Assembly: GCA_964618405.1 (NCBI GenBank)
Contig: CAZUAY010000071.1
Coordinates: 1-15,078 of the forward strand
Source of the DNA: JBBQIY01 sp964618405
Lineage (GTDB): Bacteria; Verrucomicrobiota; Kiritimatiellia; RFP12; UBA3636
DNA: 15,078 nucleotides
Direction of reading: 5' to 3'
Positions 1 through 5,130 of the stretch are shown here, piece by piece. Numbering within the stretch: the stretch's first letter is position 1; each line of letters starts with the position of its first letter. Both the position numbers and the translations under genes were made by a program. The notes under the pieces are model-generated. The model searched no databases. It was not told the origin of the DNA and saw only the letters and a program-made list of their open reading frames with translations.

Positions 1-49
1 TGTTGGAAATTGAGAATGCAAAGAACTCAGAAACCTTTTCGGATAACGT

Positions 50-67
50 CTAGCGACTAGTCGCTAG
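50..67. repeat. 18-bp perfect palindrome
   Basis: The sequence CTAGCGACTAGTCGCTAG equals its own reverse complement. The same CTAGCGACT word forms degenerate tracts at 4571-4601 and, inverted, at 9955-9985. It may be two head-to-head copies of that module. Confidence 0.8.
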
Positions 68-76
68 TACTAGAGA

Positions 77-113
77 AGTAGCGAGTAGCGAGTTGTGAGT
101 TGCGAGTGGGCGA
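77..113. repeat. 7-bp tandem tract
   Basis: The tract is imperfect tandem heptamers of the form AGTAGCG / AGTTGTG / AGTTGCG, ending in GTGGGCGA. The last 26 bases (88-113) are identical to 4470-4495. Similar tracts lie at 4384-4416, 10021-10058, 10128-10175 and 13617-13652, and inverted at 13490-13515 and 13762-13792. Confidence 0.8.
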
Positions 114-220
114 GCCTGTAGCCGCGATCGGTGATCGCGGACGATTCCGGCCTCACCAAGGCCAGTCACAGGGAAGAAAAACCTGTAGCCGTTGATGACC
201 GGTCAATGAATCGTGAATGC
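103..220. repeat. Long inverted repeat, left copy, interrupted by a 57-bp insert
   Basis: Bases 103-124 followed directly by 192-220 would give a 51-bp sequence that is the exact reverse complement of 14995-15045. Here it is interrupted by 57 bp (125-181), and the 10-mer CCTGTAGCCG occurs on both sides of the insert (115-124 and 182-191). The distant copy has it once. This is the arrangement expected of an insertion with a 10-bp target duplication, or of a loss between direct repeats in the other copy. Confidence 0.8.
122..140. repeat. Perfect 8-bp hairpin module
   Basis: CCGCGATC, loop GGT, then GATCGCGG. A copy with a shorter left flank is present at about 4492-4508, where the 14 bases before the shared part are missing. 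Confidence 0.7.
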
Positions 221-243
221 ACCCCCCGTCACTGACCGATTAC
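219..243. repeat. 25-bp inverted repeat, left copy
   Basis: These 25 bases are the exact reverse complement of 4334-4358. The two copies flank the whole cobalamin uptake unit (riboswitch, btuB, exbB, exbD, tonB). The right end CTGACCGATTAC is shared with the palindromic units at 4602, 9915 and 13851. Confidence 0.85.
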
Positions 244-263
244 GAGTAGCGACTTCTTTTCCC

Positions 264-293
264 TTGCTTTGCGAATCGGTGATGGGCTATGAT
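264..293 (+). promoter_or_regulatory. Candidate sigma-70-type promoter for the B12 uptake operon
   Basis: A TTGCTT box (264-269) and a TATGAT box (288-293) are separated by 18 bp. Transcription would start near 300, just before the cobalamin aptamer, which is where a riboswitch leader should begin. This is based on box match and position only. Confidence 0.5.
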
Positions 294-299
294 GGAGTC

Positions 300-510
300 C
301 ATAGCCAACCAGAAGATGGTCGGCTGGAACACACGGAAGTCCGTTAGAAGCGGACGCGGTTTCGCCGCTGTAAATGACAGCTTGAGGCAAAATACCACGT
401 TAATTTGATTTCATCGATCTGATTTTCGGAAGGTGCCAAGGGTGCGATTGTCATGAGCCAGAAGACGTGATTTCAGCCAACAGGATTATGCAGGTGCGTT
501 TTCCGCCCAC
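300..510 (+). promoter_or_regulatory. Cobalamin riboswitch
   Basis: The leader of the BtuB-type receptor gene carries the hallmarks of an adenosylcobalamin/cobalamin aptamer. Closing helix P1 can form from 322-329 and 471-478 (8 bp including one G-U). Inside it lie a GGAACACACGGAAGTCCG-type core (326-343), a GC-rich hairpin ending in CGCTGTAA (353-373), a GCCAAGGGTGCG-like segment, and the B12-box-like GAGCCAGAAGACGTG (about 455-469). The segment after P1, up to the start codon at 540, is the expression platform and includes the ribosome-binding site at 525-530. By analogy with Gram-negative btuB leaders, cobalamin binding should lower expression, probably by masking translation initiation. 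No poly-U terminator is seen. Exact ends are approximate. Confidence 0.85.
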
Positions 511-539
511 TTCCGAGCTTGGTCGAAGGATGATCAACA

Positions 540-2483
540 ATGAAACAGTGCACGAAGGGTTTACAGACGGCGTTTGCCGTTCTTGGGTATTTTTTAGCTT
601 TTTCCAGCGTCCGCGCCGAGGAAAATTCTGCCTTTGAGGATATCCACAAAAATAAAGGTGTGAGCACCGAAACGACTAACACTTTTGAAAAGACTAACCA
701 AACGGTTATTACTGCCACCCGCATCAAGACCCCGATCGAACAGGTCGGGAGTTCGATCAGCGTGATTGATTCCGTCCGGCTGAAGCAGCAGCAACCCAAA
801 ACCGTACAGGATGCACTCAATCAGACTCTTGGCTTGCAGCTCGTCCAAAACGGGGGTCCTGGAACAGCCTCCAGCGTGTTCATGCGTGGCGCCAACGCCA
901 ACCACACGCTGGTTCTGGTCAACGGTGTCCGTATCAACAGCAACACCGCTGGCGACGCACCGCTTTCAAGGATTCCGACAGAATCCATCGAGCGGATAGA
1001 AATTTTAAAAGGTACGCAAAGCGCACTGTACGGCTCCGATGCCATCGGCGGCGTAATCAATATCATTACCAAAAAAGGAGTTAACGCGCCGCTCAGCGGA
1101 TCGATATCTCTGGCCATTGGCGAGAAGGGCTATAGCGAAGAAATTCTCAGCCTTACCGGCGGCAACGAGATTTTAGATTTTGTCTCTTCCTTCTCCTATT
1201 CCGAACTGAACGGCTATGATATCGCCGACCATAAAAACAACAAGGGAACAGAAGACGATCGGTCTCGCCGTCTTTCTTTTTTCACCGACGTCGGGTTAAA
1301 CTTTTTGGAGGACGGTCGCGCCGACCTGACCGTGCTCTACAGCCGGAACGATACGGACCTGGACAATACGGCATTCTGGCCGAACTACTGGCAGGTGGAT
1401 GATCCTGACCGCGATGCGAAAACGGAACAGTGGGTGACCTCTCTGGACGTTTCGAAACCCATCACAGAGCGCTACACGCAAAGCCTCCGCGCCTCCTATA
1501 CGCAGGAAAAGAATACCGGACAGGACAACGGTATGCAGGAATATCTGTTCCAAACAAAAACCTACGGATTGACCGCTCAATCCGACCTTCAAGTTCTAGA
1601 CAACGACACCTTGAGTCTCGGCTATGAAGCGCGTCGGTATGAGGCGCAAAACGAAGGAAATTTTGATGAGGAACAGATCGACCAGCACTCTGCCTTTATC
1701 AGTAATCAGCTCGATTTATACGAAACGCTTTTTATCACACTCGGCGGACGCTATGACGATTATTCCGCGTTTGATTCGCGAATGACGTGGAATGCTGCCG
1801 CATCCTGGTTTGTGCAGGAAACCACCCGCATTCACGGCAACATTGGAACCGGCTACAAAGTACCGGCGATGAACGACCTCTACTGGCCGGCCGATGCCAC
1901 GGGCAGCGGCAACTCGGATCTCAGCCCGGAAACCAGCACCTCCTTTGATCTCGGAATCGAACAGGCTCTGTTGGAAGATAGACTGGTTGCTGACATCACC
2001 TACTTCAAATCAACAATCAAAGACATGATTGTCTGGGCTGAAACCTCCCCGTGGTTCTGGCAACCGAGCAACCTGAGTCAGGCAGAAATCCAAGGCGTTG
2101 AGGTGAGTCTAACCGCAAAACCAATTGACCACCTTTCCACCACGGCGTGGTACACCTACACCGATGCCACCGATGCAGAAACCGGCAATGAGCTGGCCCG
2201 CCGGGCCAAACATACCGCTGGACTCTCCGCCAACTTGGATTACTCGAAACGAGGTAGCGTCTACGCGGGATGCACCTATACGGGTGAACGCTATGATGAC
2301 GGAGACAACACCCGTCAAATGGGGGGATTCGTTACCGTCAATACGGGAACTCACTACCAAGTCTCTGATCGTTTCAGCGTCTTTGCCAGTGTCGAAAACC
2401 TTTTAGACAAGCAATATGAAACCGCAGCCGGATATGGCATCGTCGGACGTCTGGCATCTGTCGGAGTTAAAGGCAAATTTTAA
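540..2483 (+). CDS. btuB: TonB-dependent vitamin B12 receptor, BtuB-type
   Basis: Outer-membrane, TonB-gated receptor, most likely for cobalamin. The 647-residue product begins with a signal peptide (residues 1-26, probable cleavage after SSVRA). A TonB box with QTVITATR follows at 54-61. The plug domain at about 65-178 carries the BtuB-like stretches SSVFMRGANANHTLVLVNGV (111-130) and SALYGSDAIGGVINII (161-176). The rest is a beta-barrel, ending in a C-terminal strand with a terminal Phe typical of outer-membrane proteins. The length fits BtuB (slightly over 600 residues). The ATG at 540 has GAAGGA nine bases upstream. The assignment to B12 rests on the plug similarity together with the cobalamin riboswitch immediately upstream. 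Genes for an exbB-exbD-tonB energising complex follow in the same direction. No periplasmic or inner-membrane B12 transporter (BtuF/BtuCD) is in the window, so that step must be encoded elsewhere. A cobinamide or other corrinoid substrate is possible. Confidence 0.9.
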   Translation: MKQCTKGLQTAFAVLGYFLAFSSVRAEENSAFEDIHKNKGVSTETTNTFEKTNQTVITATRIKTPIEQVGSSISVIDSVRLKQQQPKTVQDALNQTLGLQLVQNGGPGTASSVFMRGANANHTLVLVNGVRINSNTAGDAPLSRIPTESIERIEILKGTQSALYGSDAIGGVINIITKKGVNAPLSGSISLAIGEKGYSEEILSLTGGNEILDFVSSFSYSELNGYDIADHKNNKGTEDDRSRRLSFFTDVGLNFLEDGRADLTVLYSRNDTDLDNTAFWPNYWQVDDPDRDAKTEQWVTSLDVSKPITERYTQSLRASYTQEKNTGQDNGMQEYLFQTKTYGLTAQSDLQVLDNDTLSLGYEARRYEAQNEGNFDEEQIDQHSAFISNQLDLYETLFITLGGRYDDYSAFDSRMTWNAAASWFVQETTRIHGNIGTGYKVPAMNDLYWPADATGSGNSDLSPETSTSFDLGIEQALLEDRLVADITYFKSTIKDMIVWAETSPWFWQPSNLSQAEIQGVEVSLTAKPIDHLSTTAWYTYTDATDAETGNELARRAKHTAGLSANLDYSKRGSVYAGCTYTGERYDDGDNTRQMGGFVTVNTGTHYQVSDRFSVFASVENLLDKQYETAAGYGIVGRLASVGVKGKF

Positions 2484-2539
2484 ATCTTCACGGGATGCCA
2501 TGCTGCGCCGACATCTCTTACAACACGGAGGTTCCTGAA

Positions 2540-3151
2540 TTGAATGAACTGATTCATAATGGTGGCCCGTTAATGTGGCCGCTCCTCGCCTGTTCTGTCG
2601 TTGCACTGACCGTTGTCTTTGACCGGACATTGTTTTGGATCCGACTCACATTGGCTCACGACCGGAAAGCCATTTCTGCCATCTTCGACCTCGCCGAAAA
2701 AGGGTCTTTCGCCGAAGCAGTTCAGGCCGGTGAGAAAAGCAAATGCCGAATCGCTTCTATACTTTCCACCTCGCTGGCGCATCGTCATTACGGACTGGAA
2801 GAATGTCTCGAAGGCGCGGCCATGGACGCGGTCGAACAGACACGGCGCGGCCTGATGATCCTCGACACCATCATCACGCTGGCCCCACTGCTTGGTATCC
2901 TTGGGACGGTCTCCGGCATCATTACCTCCTTCGATTTGCTTGGTGAAATGGGCATCCAAAACCCCAAAGCCGTCACGGGGGGAATCGCGCAAGCACTGAT
3001 CACGACCGCAACCGGTCTGACCATTGCGATTATTGCGCTGATTCCGTACAATGCGTTTCTTCGCAAAACCGAAAAGCTTACGGCTTCGCTGGAAAAAACC
3101 TGTACTTACTTCGCTATCACCGTCCAAAAAGGTGCAGAAAAATTGAACTGA
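2540..3151 (+). CDS. exbB: ExbB-type proton channel subunit (MotA/TolQ/ExbB family)
   Basis: Inner-membrane subunit of the Ton motor, which uses the proton gradient to drive TonB. It has three membrane segments at about 10-34, 104-129 and 150-172 (203-residue numbering). The signature regions are APLLGILGTVSGIITSF (115-131) and GGIAQALITTATGL (147-160). I choose the TTG at 2540: CGGAGG lies about eight bases upstream, and the product then starts MNELIHNGGPLMWPLL, the usual N-terminus of this family. An in-frame ATG at 2495 would add 15 residues (MPCCADISYNTEVPE) that do not look like ExbB and lack a good ribosome-binding site. It lies 56 bp after btuB and 12 bp before exbD, so it is probably co-transcribed under the riboswitch. 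TolQ is an alternative family name, but no TolA/B/Pal neighbour is present. Confidence 0.9.
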   Translation: MNELIHNGGPLMWPLLACSVVALTVVFDRTLFWIRLTLAHDRKAISAIFDLAEKGSFAEAVQAGEKSKCRIASILSTSLAHRHYGLEECLEGAAMDAVEQTRRGLMILDTIITLAPLLGILGTVSGIITSFDLLGEMGIQNPKAVTGGIAQALITTATGLTIAIIALIPYNAFLRKTEKLTASLEKTCTYFAITVQKGAEKLN

Positions 3152-3163
3152 CCCGATGCAACG

Positions 3164-3574
3164 ATGAAATTTAAATCCAGATTTGAAAGACGAAAAGCCC
3201 GCGTCGAAATGCTTCCGCTGATCGATGTTGTCTTCCTGTTGCTCGTTTTTTTTATTTATTCATTTCTATCGATGGTGTTTCACCGGGGGGTAGACGTCGA
3301 GTTGCCCGGATCGGCTTCGGCTGCAATCAGTCATCAGGACTATGTGGACATCAGCATCACATACGAGAACGAAATTTTTGTTAACAAACAACTCGCCACG
3401 CTCGACAGTGCGGCGGCGGCTGTACTTGCAGTCCGGACTGAGGAAGACCAGCCGGTCTTTATCAATGGCGACCGCCGAGCTGGGCTCGGCATCGCCGTTG
3501 AGCTGCTTGACCGGCTGCGTCTCGCCGGCATTGAAAGGGTTTCGTTTTCGTGTACAGAACCCGACAACAATTGA
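3164..3574 (+). CDS. exbD: ExbD-type biopolymer transport protein
   Basis: Partner of ExbB in the Ton motor. The 136-residue product has a short basic cytoplasmic tail (KFKSRFERRKAR), a single membrane helix at about 17-39 and a periplasmic domain. The helix begins with MLPLIDVVFLLLVFF, and Asp21 is the conserved proton-carrying aspartate of ExbD/TolR. Length and layout match ExbD. The start codon lacks a strong Shine-Dalgarno sequence, so translation may depend on exbB upstream. The 3' end overlaps the start of tonB by 25 bp, which supports translational coupling. Confidence 0.92.
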   Translation: MKFKSRFERRKARVEMLPLIDVVFLLLVFFIYSFLSMVFHRGVDVELPGSASAAISHQDYVDISITYENEIFVNKQLATLDSAAAAVLAVRTEEDQPVFINGDRRAGLGIAVELLDRLRLAGIERVSFSCTEPDNN

Positions 3575-4317
3575 TCACGCCGACGCGATGCGCCTGCCTG
3601 ATCGTCTCCATCGGGATACATGCCGTACTGTTTGGTGTGAAGCGCGGGGACTCTCCTGCGTCGGCACAGATCGAATTTCAACAGGGTGTTTCTGTCGTGG
3701 AGCTGACCCTGCTTCCGGCGGTGTCGCGAAATTTACTGCCCCCGGTTCAACCCGCCACCCCACCGCCGCCGCTCCCGGAACAGATAGAACCTGACACGCC
3801 ACCGCTCCCAGTTCAGCAGAAACCTGACACGCCGCCGATCCCAGAACATATAGAACCTCTGCCGCCGATCCCAGTTCTGCCGAAACCTGACACTCCGCCG
3901 CTTCCAGAACAGATAGAACCTCTGCCGCCCGAAAAGTCGCTTGAACCGGTTGCCGAAACACCAAGGTTTATTTCGGCCAATCCAACAGACAATTCCATTG
4001 AACAGGATGCAGACCTGGAACAGAAAGGGATTGAAAGCTCCGCCACATTGGAACACCGAGTGGTTCCAAGCTACCCACGACTGTCACGCCGCCGCAATGA
4101 AGAAGGAACCGTGATTATCGCACTGAGCGTCACATCGGCTGGTCTGCTTGAAGACATTCGGATTCAGCGCAGTAGTGGCTATGTTCTGCTTGATCAGGCC
4201 GCACTGAAAGCGATTCAAAAAAGTCGTTTTAAACCGGCGATGAAAAACGGACGCCCCATCCGTGAATCGGTTGAACAGAGCTTTGTTTTCAGACTGGAAA
4301 ATAAAAACGAAATGTAA
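3550..4317 (+). CDS. tonB: TonB energy-transducing protein
   Basis: Links the ExbB/ExbD motor to the outer-membrane receptor. The 255-residue product has an N-terminal membrane helix (about 14-30) containing Ser20 and His24, spaced as the Ser16/His20 pair of E. coli TonB. A proline-rich periplasmic spacer (about 64-128) contains near-repeats such as PDTPPLPEQIEPLPP. The C-terminal TonB domain at about 168-250 has YPRLSRRRNEEGTV and SSGYVLLDQAALKAI. The start is taken as GTG at 3550, with AAAGGG ten bases upstream. A TTG at 3571 overlapping the exbD stop is an alternative that removes seven residues. It is the last gene of the B12 uptake unit, so it is probably dedicated to the adjacent receptor. 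A GC-rich stem-loop follows 26 bp after the stop. Confidence 0.9.
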   Translation: MYRTRQQLITPTRCACLIVSIGIHAVLFGVKRGDSPASAQIEFQQGVSVVELTLLPAVSRNLLPPVQPATPPPPLPEQIEPDTPPLPVQQKPDTPPIPEHIEPLPPIPVLPKPDTPPLPEQIEPLPPEKSLEPVAETPRFISANPTDNSIEQDADLEQKGIESSATLEHRVVPSYPRLSRRRNEEGTVIIALSVTSAGLLEDIRIQRSSGYVLLDQAALKAIQKSRFKPAMKNGRPIRESVEQSFVFRLENKNEM

Positions 4318-4333
4318 CCCTGCTAAAAGACTG

Positions 4334-4379
4334 GTAATCGGTCAGTGACGGGGGGTGCCCCCGTTGACTGCCCGAGTAC
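4334..4379 (+). terminator. Stem-loop after tonB; right copy of the 25-bp inverted repeat
   Basis: The 46 bases fold as an interrupted palindrome: CAGT and ACGGGGG on the left arm (4343-4354) pair with CCCCCGT and ACTG on the right (4358-4370), around a GTG loop. GTA/TAC and CGG/CCG pair at the base. It sits 16 bp after the tonB stop, where a terminator would be expected, but no U-run follows. Termination is therefore a guess. Bases 4334-4358 are the exact inverse of 219-243. Confidence 0.4.
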
Positions 4380-4425
4380 AGTCGCGAGTTGCGAGTTGCG
4401 AGTGGTGAGTTGCGAGCTGGGAAAA

Positions 4426-4474
4426 CTTTGTCGTTAGCTTTGTCGCTAACTTTGTCGAACCAAGAAGTTGCGAG
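4426..4474. repeat. CTTTGTCG array, 49-bp dispersed repeat copy A
   Basis: Three CTTTGTCG words spaced about 11-12 bp apart (separated by TTAG and CTAA), then a link to a 7-bp tract. Bases 10090-10138 repeat all 49 bases with a single mismatch. A diverged version lacking the linking sequence lies at 4521-4553. Confidence 0.85.
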
Positions 4475-4570
4475 TTGTGAGTTGCGAGTGGGCGATCGGT
4501 GATCGCGGATGTCCCCAAAACTTTGTCGTGAGTTTTGTCGCGAACTTTGTCGACTACCACTACCGTGGCT

Positions 4571-4640
4571 ACTAGCGACTAGCCACTAGCAACTAGCGAC
4601 TGTAATCGGTCAGGCACAGCCCCTGTGCCTGACCGATTAC
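4571..4640. repeat. 70-bp composite repeat with perfect 18-bp hairpin, copy A
   Basis: A 31-bp CTAGCGACT tract (4571-4601) adjoins a perfect hairpin. Its arm GTAATCGGTCAGGCACAG (4602-4619) pairs over 18 bp with 4623-4640 around a CCC loop. The same composite occurs inverted at 9915-9985, with one mismatch in the tract and a loop one base longer. No U-run follows, so it is not a canonical intrinsic terminator. Confidence 0.85.
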
Positions 4641-4660
4641 AAAAGACTGCTGAAAAAGGC

Positions 4661-4698
4661 TTGTCATGACGCTTTATATTTCATATCATAGAAAGCGT
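4661..4698 (+). promoter_or_regulatory. Candidate promoter with overlapping inverted repeat
   Basis: TTGTCA (4661-4666) and TATCAT (4684-4689) are 17 bp apart, a good sigma-70-type match, upstream of the response regulator. An inverted repeat ACGCTTT (4669-4675) / AAAGCGT (4692-4698) brackets the -10 region with 16 bp between the arms. It could be an operator or a 5' leader hairpin. Confidence 0.5.
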
Positions 4699-4728
4699 TA
4701 ACCTCATGAGTGTAACTAGGAGAAGACG

Positions 4729-5106
4729 ATGGCAAAAATTTTGATTATTGATGACGATAACGATGTGCGAAATTATTTGATGCGTCTTGTCTCGATGTTT
4801 CATCATACCCCTTTTTGTGCGGCGACTTGCGAAGAGGCACGTAAGCGAATGGATCAAACGGATCCCCGGATTGATGTGATCATTGCAGATGTCTATTTGC
4901 CCGACGGGCCCGATGTCGCAGAGCAGTGGATTGGTGAACTCAAAGAAAAGGCGCAGGGACGCCCTCTGATTGTCATTACGGGTGCAGCTTCCGATGAGCT
5001 TGTTGCAGAAATCGAGAGTAGCGATGAAATTATGGCAACGCTGACGAAACCTTTCGAGCTGGTTTTCATTGAGGAGCTCATTAAGCGAGCGACTGAAGAG
5101 GCATAA
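4729..5106 (+). CDS. Single-domain response regulator (CheY-like receiver)
   Basis: A stand-alone phosphoacceptor receiver domain of 125 residues with no output domain. It shows the receiver pattern: acidic cluster DDD at 8-10, phosphorylatable Asp54 in IIADVYLP, Thr84 in IVITGA and Lys107 in LTKPFE. The ATG at 4729 has AGGAGA five bases upstream. It has its own candidate promoter (4661-4689). It faces the dxs operon tail to tail, with 24 bp between the stops and no visible terminator. Without an adjacent histidine kinase or chemotaxis genes the partner cannot be named. It could serve a phosphorelay, motility or a hybrid kinase elsewhere. A more specific name such as cheY or spo0F is not supported. 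Confidence 0.88.
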   Translation: MAKILIIDDDNDVRNYLMRLVSMFHHTPFCAATCEEARKRMDQTDPRIDVIIADVYLPDGPDVAEQWIGELKEKAQGRPLIVITGAASDELVAEIESSDEIMATLTKPFELVFIEELIKRATEEA

Positions 5107-5130
5107 AGTTGTAGCGATATGCTGTAGGTT

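Larger units (their letters stand above)
1..263. repeat. Intergenic mosaic repeat block 1
   Basis: No gene is visible here. The block is built from short modules that recur at 4318-4660, 9900-10180, 13482-13880 and 14995-15045. In order it holds an 18-bp perfect palindrome (50-67), a 7-bp tandem tract (77-113), a hairpin (122-140), a GGCCT-type stem module (143-176), and one half of two long inverted repeats (103-220 with 14995-15045; 219-243 with 4334-4358). The first 45 bases show nothing recognisable. The block ends where a promoter-like sequence and the cobalamin riboswitch begin. Confidence 0.8.
4318..4660. repeat. Intergenic mosaic repeat block 2
   Basis: There is no gene in the 411 bp between tonB and the response regulator. 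From left to right the block holds a GTAATCGG-bounded imperfect palindrome (4334-4379), 7-bp tandem tracts (4384-4416 and 4464-4495), two arrays of the CTTTGTCG word (4426-4459 and 4521-4553), a GATCGGTGATC hairpin, a CTAGCGACT tract (4571-4601) and an 18-bp perfect hairpin (4602-4640). Short ORFs across it translate only the repeats. Confidence 0.8.

Noticed and set aside
2495..2539. Upstream ATG start for exbB
   Set aside because: Weak initiation context and 15 extra residues unlike the family; the TTG at 2540 has GGAGG well placed and gives the usual N-terminus.
2570..3127. 185-codon minus-strand ORF opposite exbB
   Set aside because: Shadow of a clearly recognised gene on the plus strand; no similarity to a known family.
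4384..4553. Possible CRISPR array
   Set aside because: Repeats are 7-11 bp, directly tandem or mixed in kind, with no unique spacers of constant length and no cas genes in the window.
4342..4560. Minus-strand ORF of 72 codons across repeat block 2
   Set aside because: Its protein is only the translation of the repeat words (LATKLTTK, SQLATHHSQLAT). No ribosome-binding site or family resemblance.
4602..4640. Perfect hairpins at 4602 and 9915 as intrinsic terminators
   Set aside because: Long GC-rich stems but no U-run on either strand and not next to a stop codon; kept as repeat units instead.
5107..5130. Bidirectional terminator between the convergent response regulator and dxs
   Set aside because: Only 24 bp separate the stops and no stem-loop with a U-run is visible.
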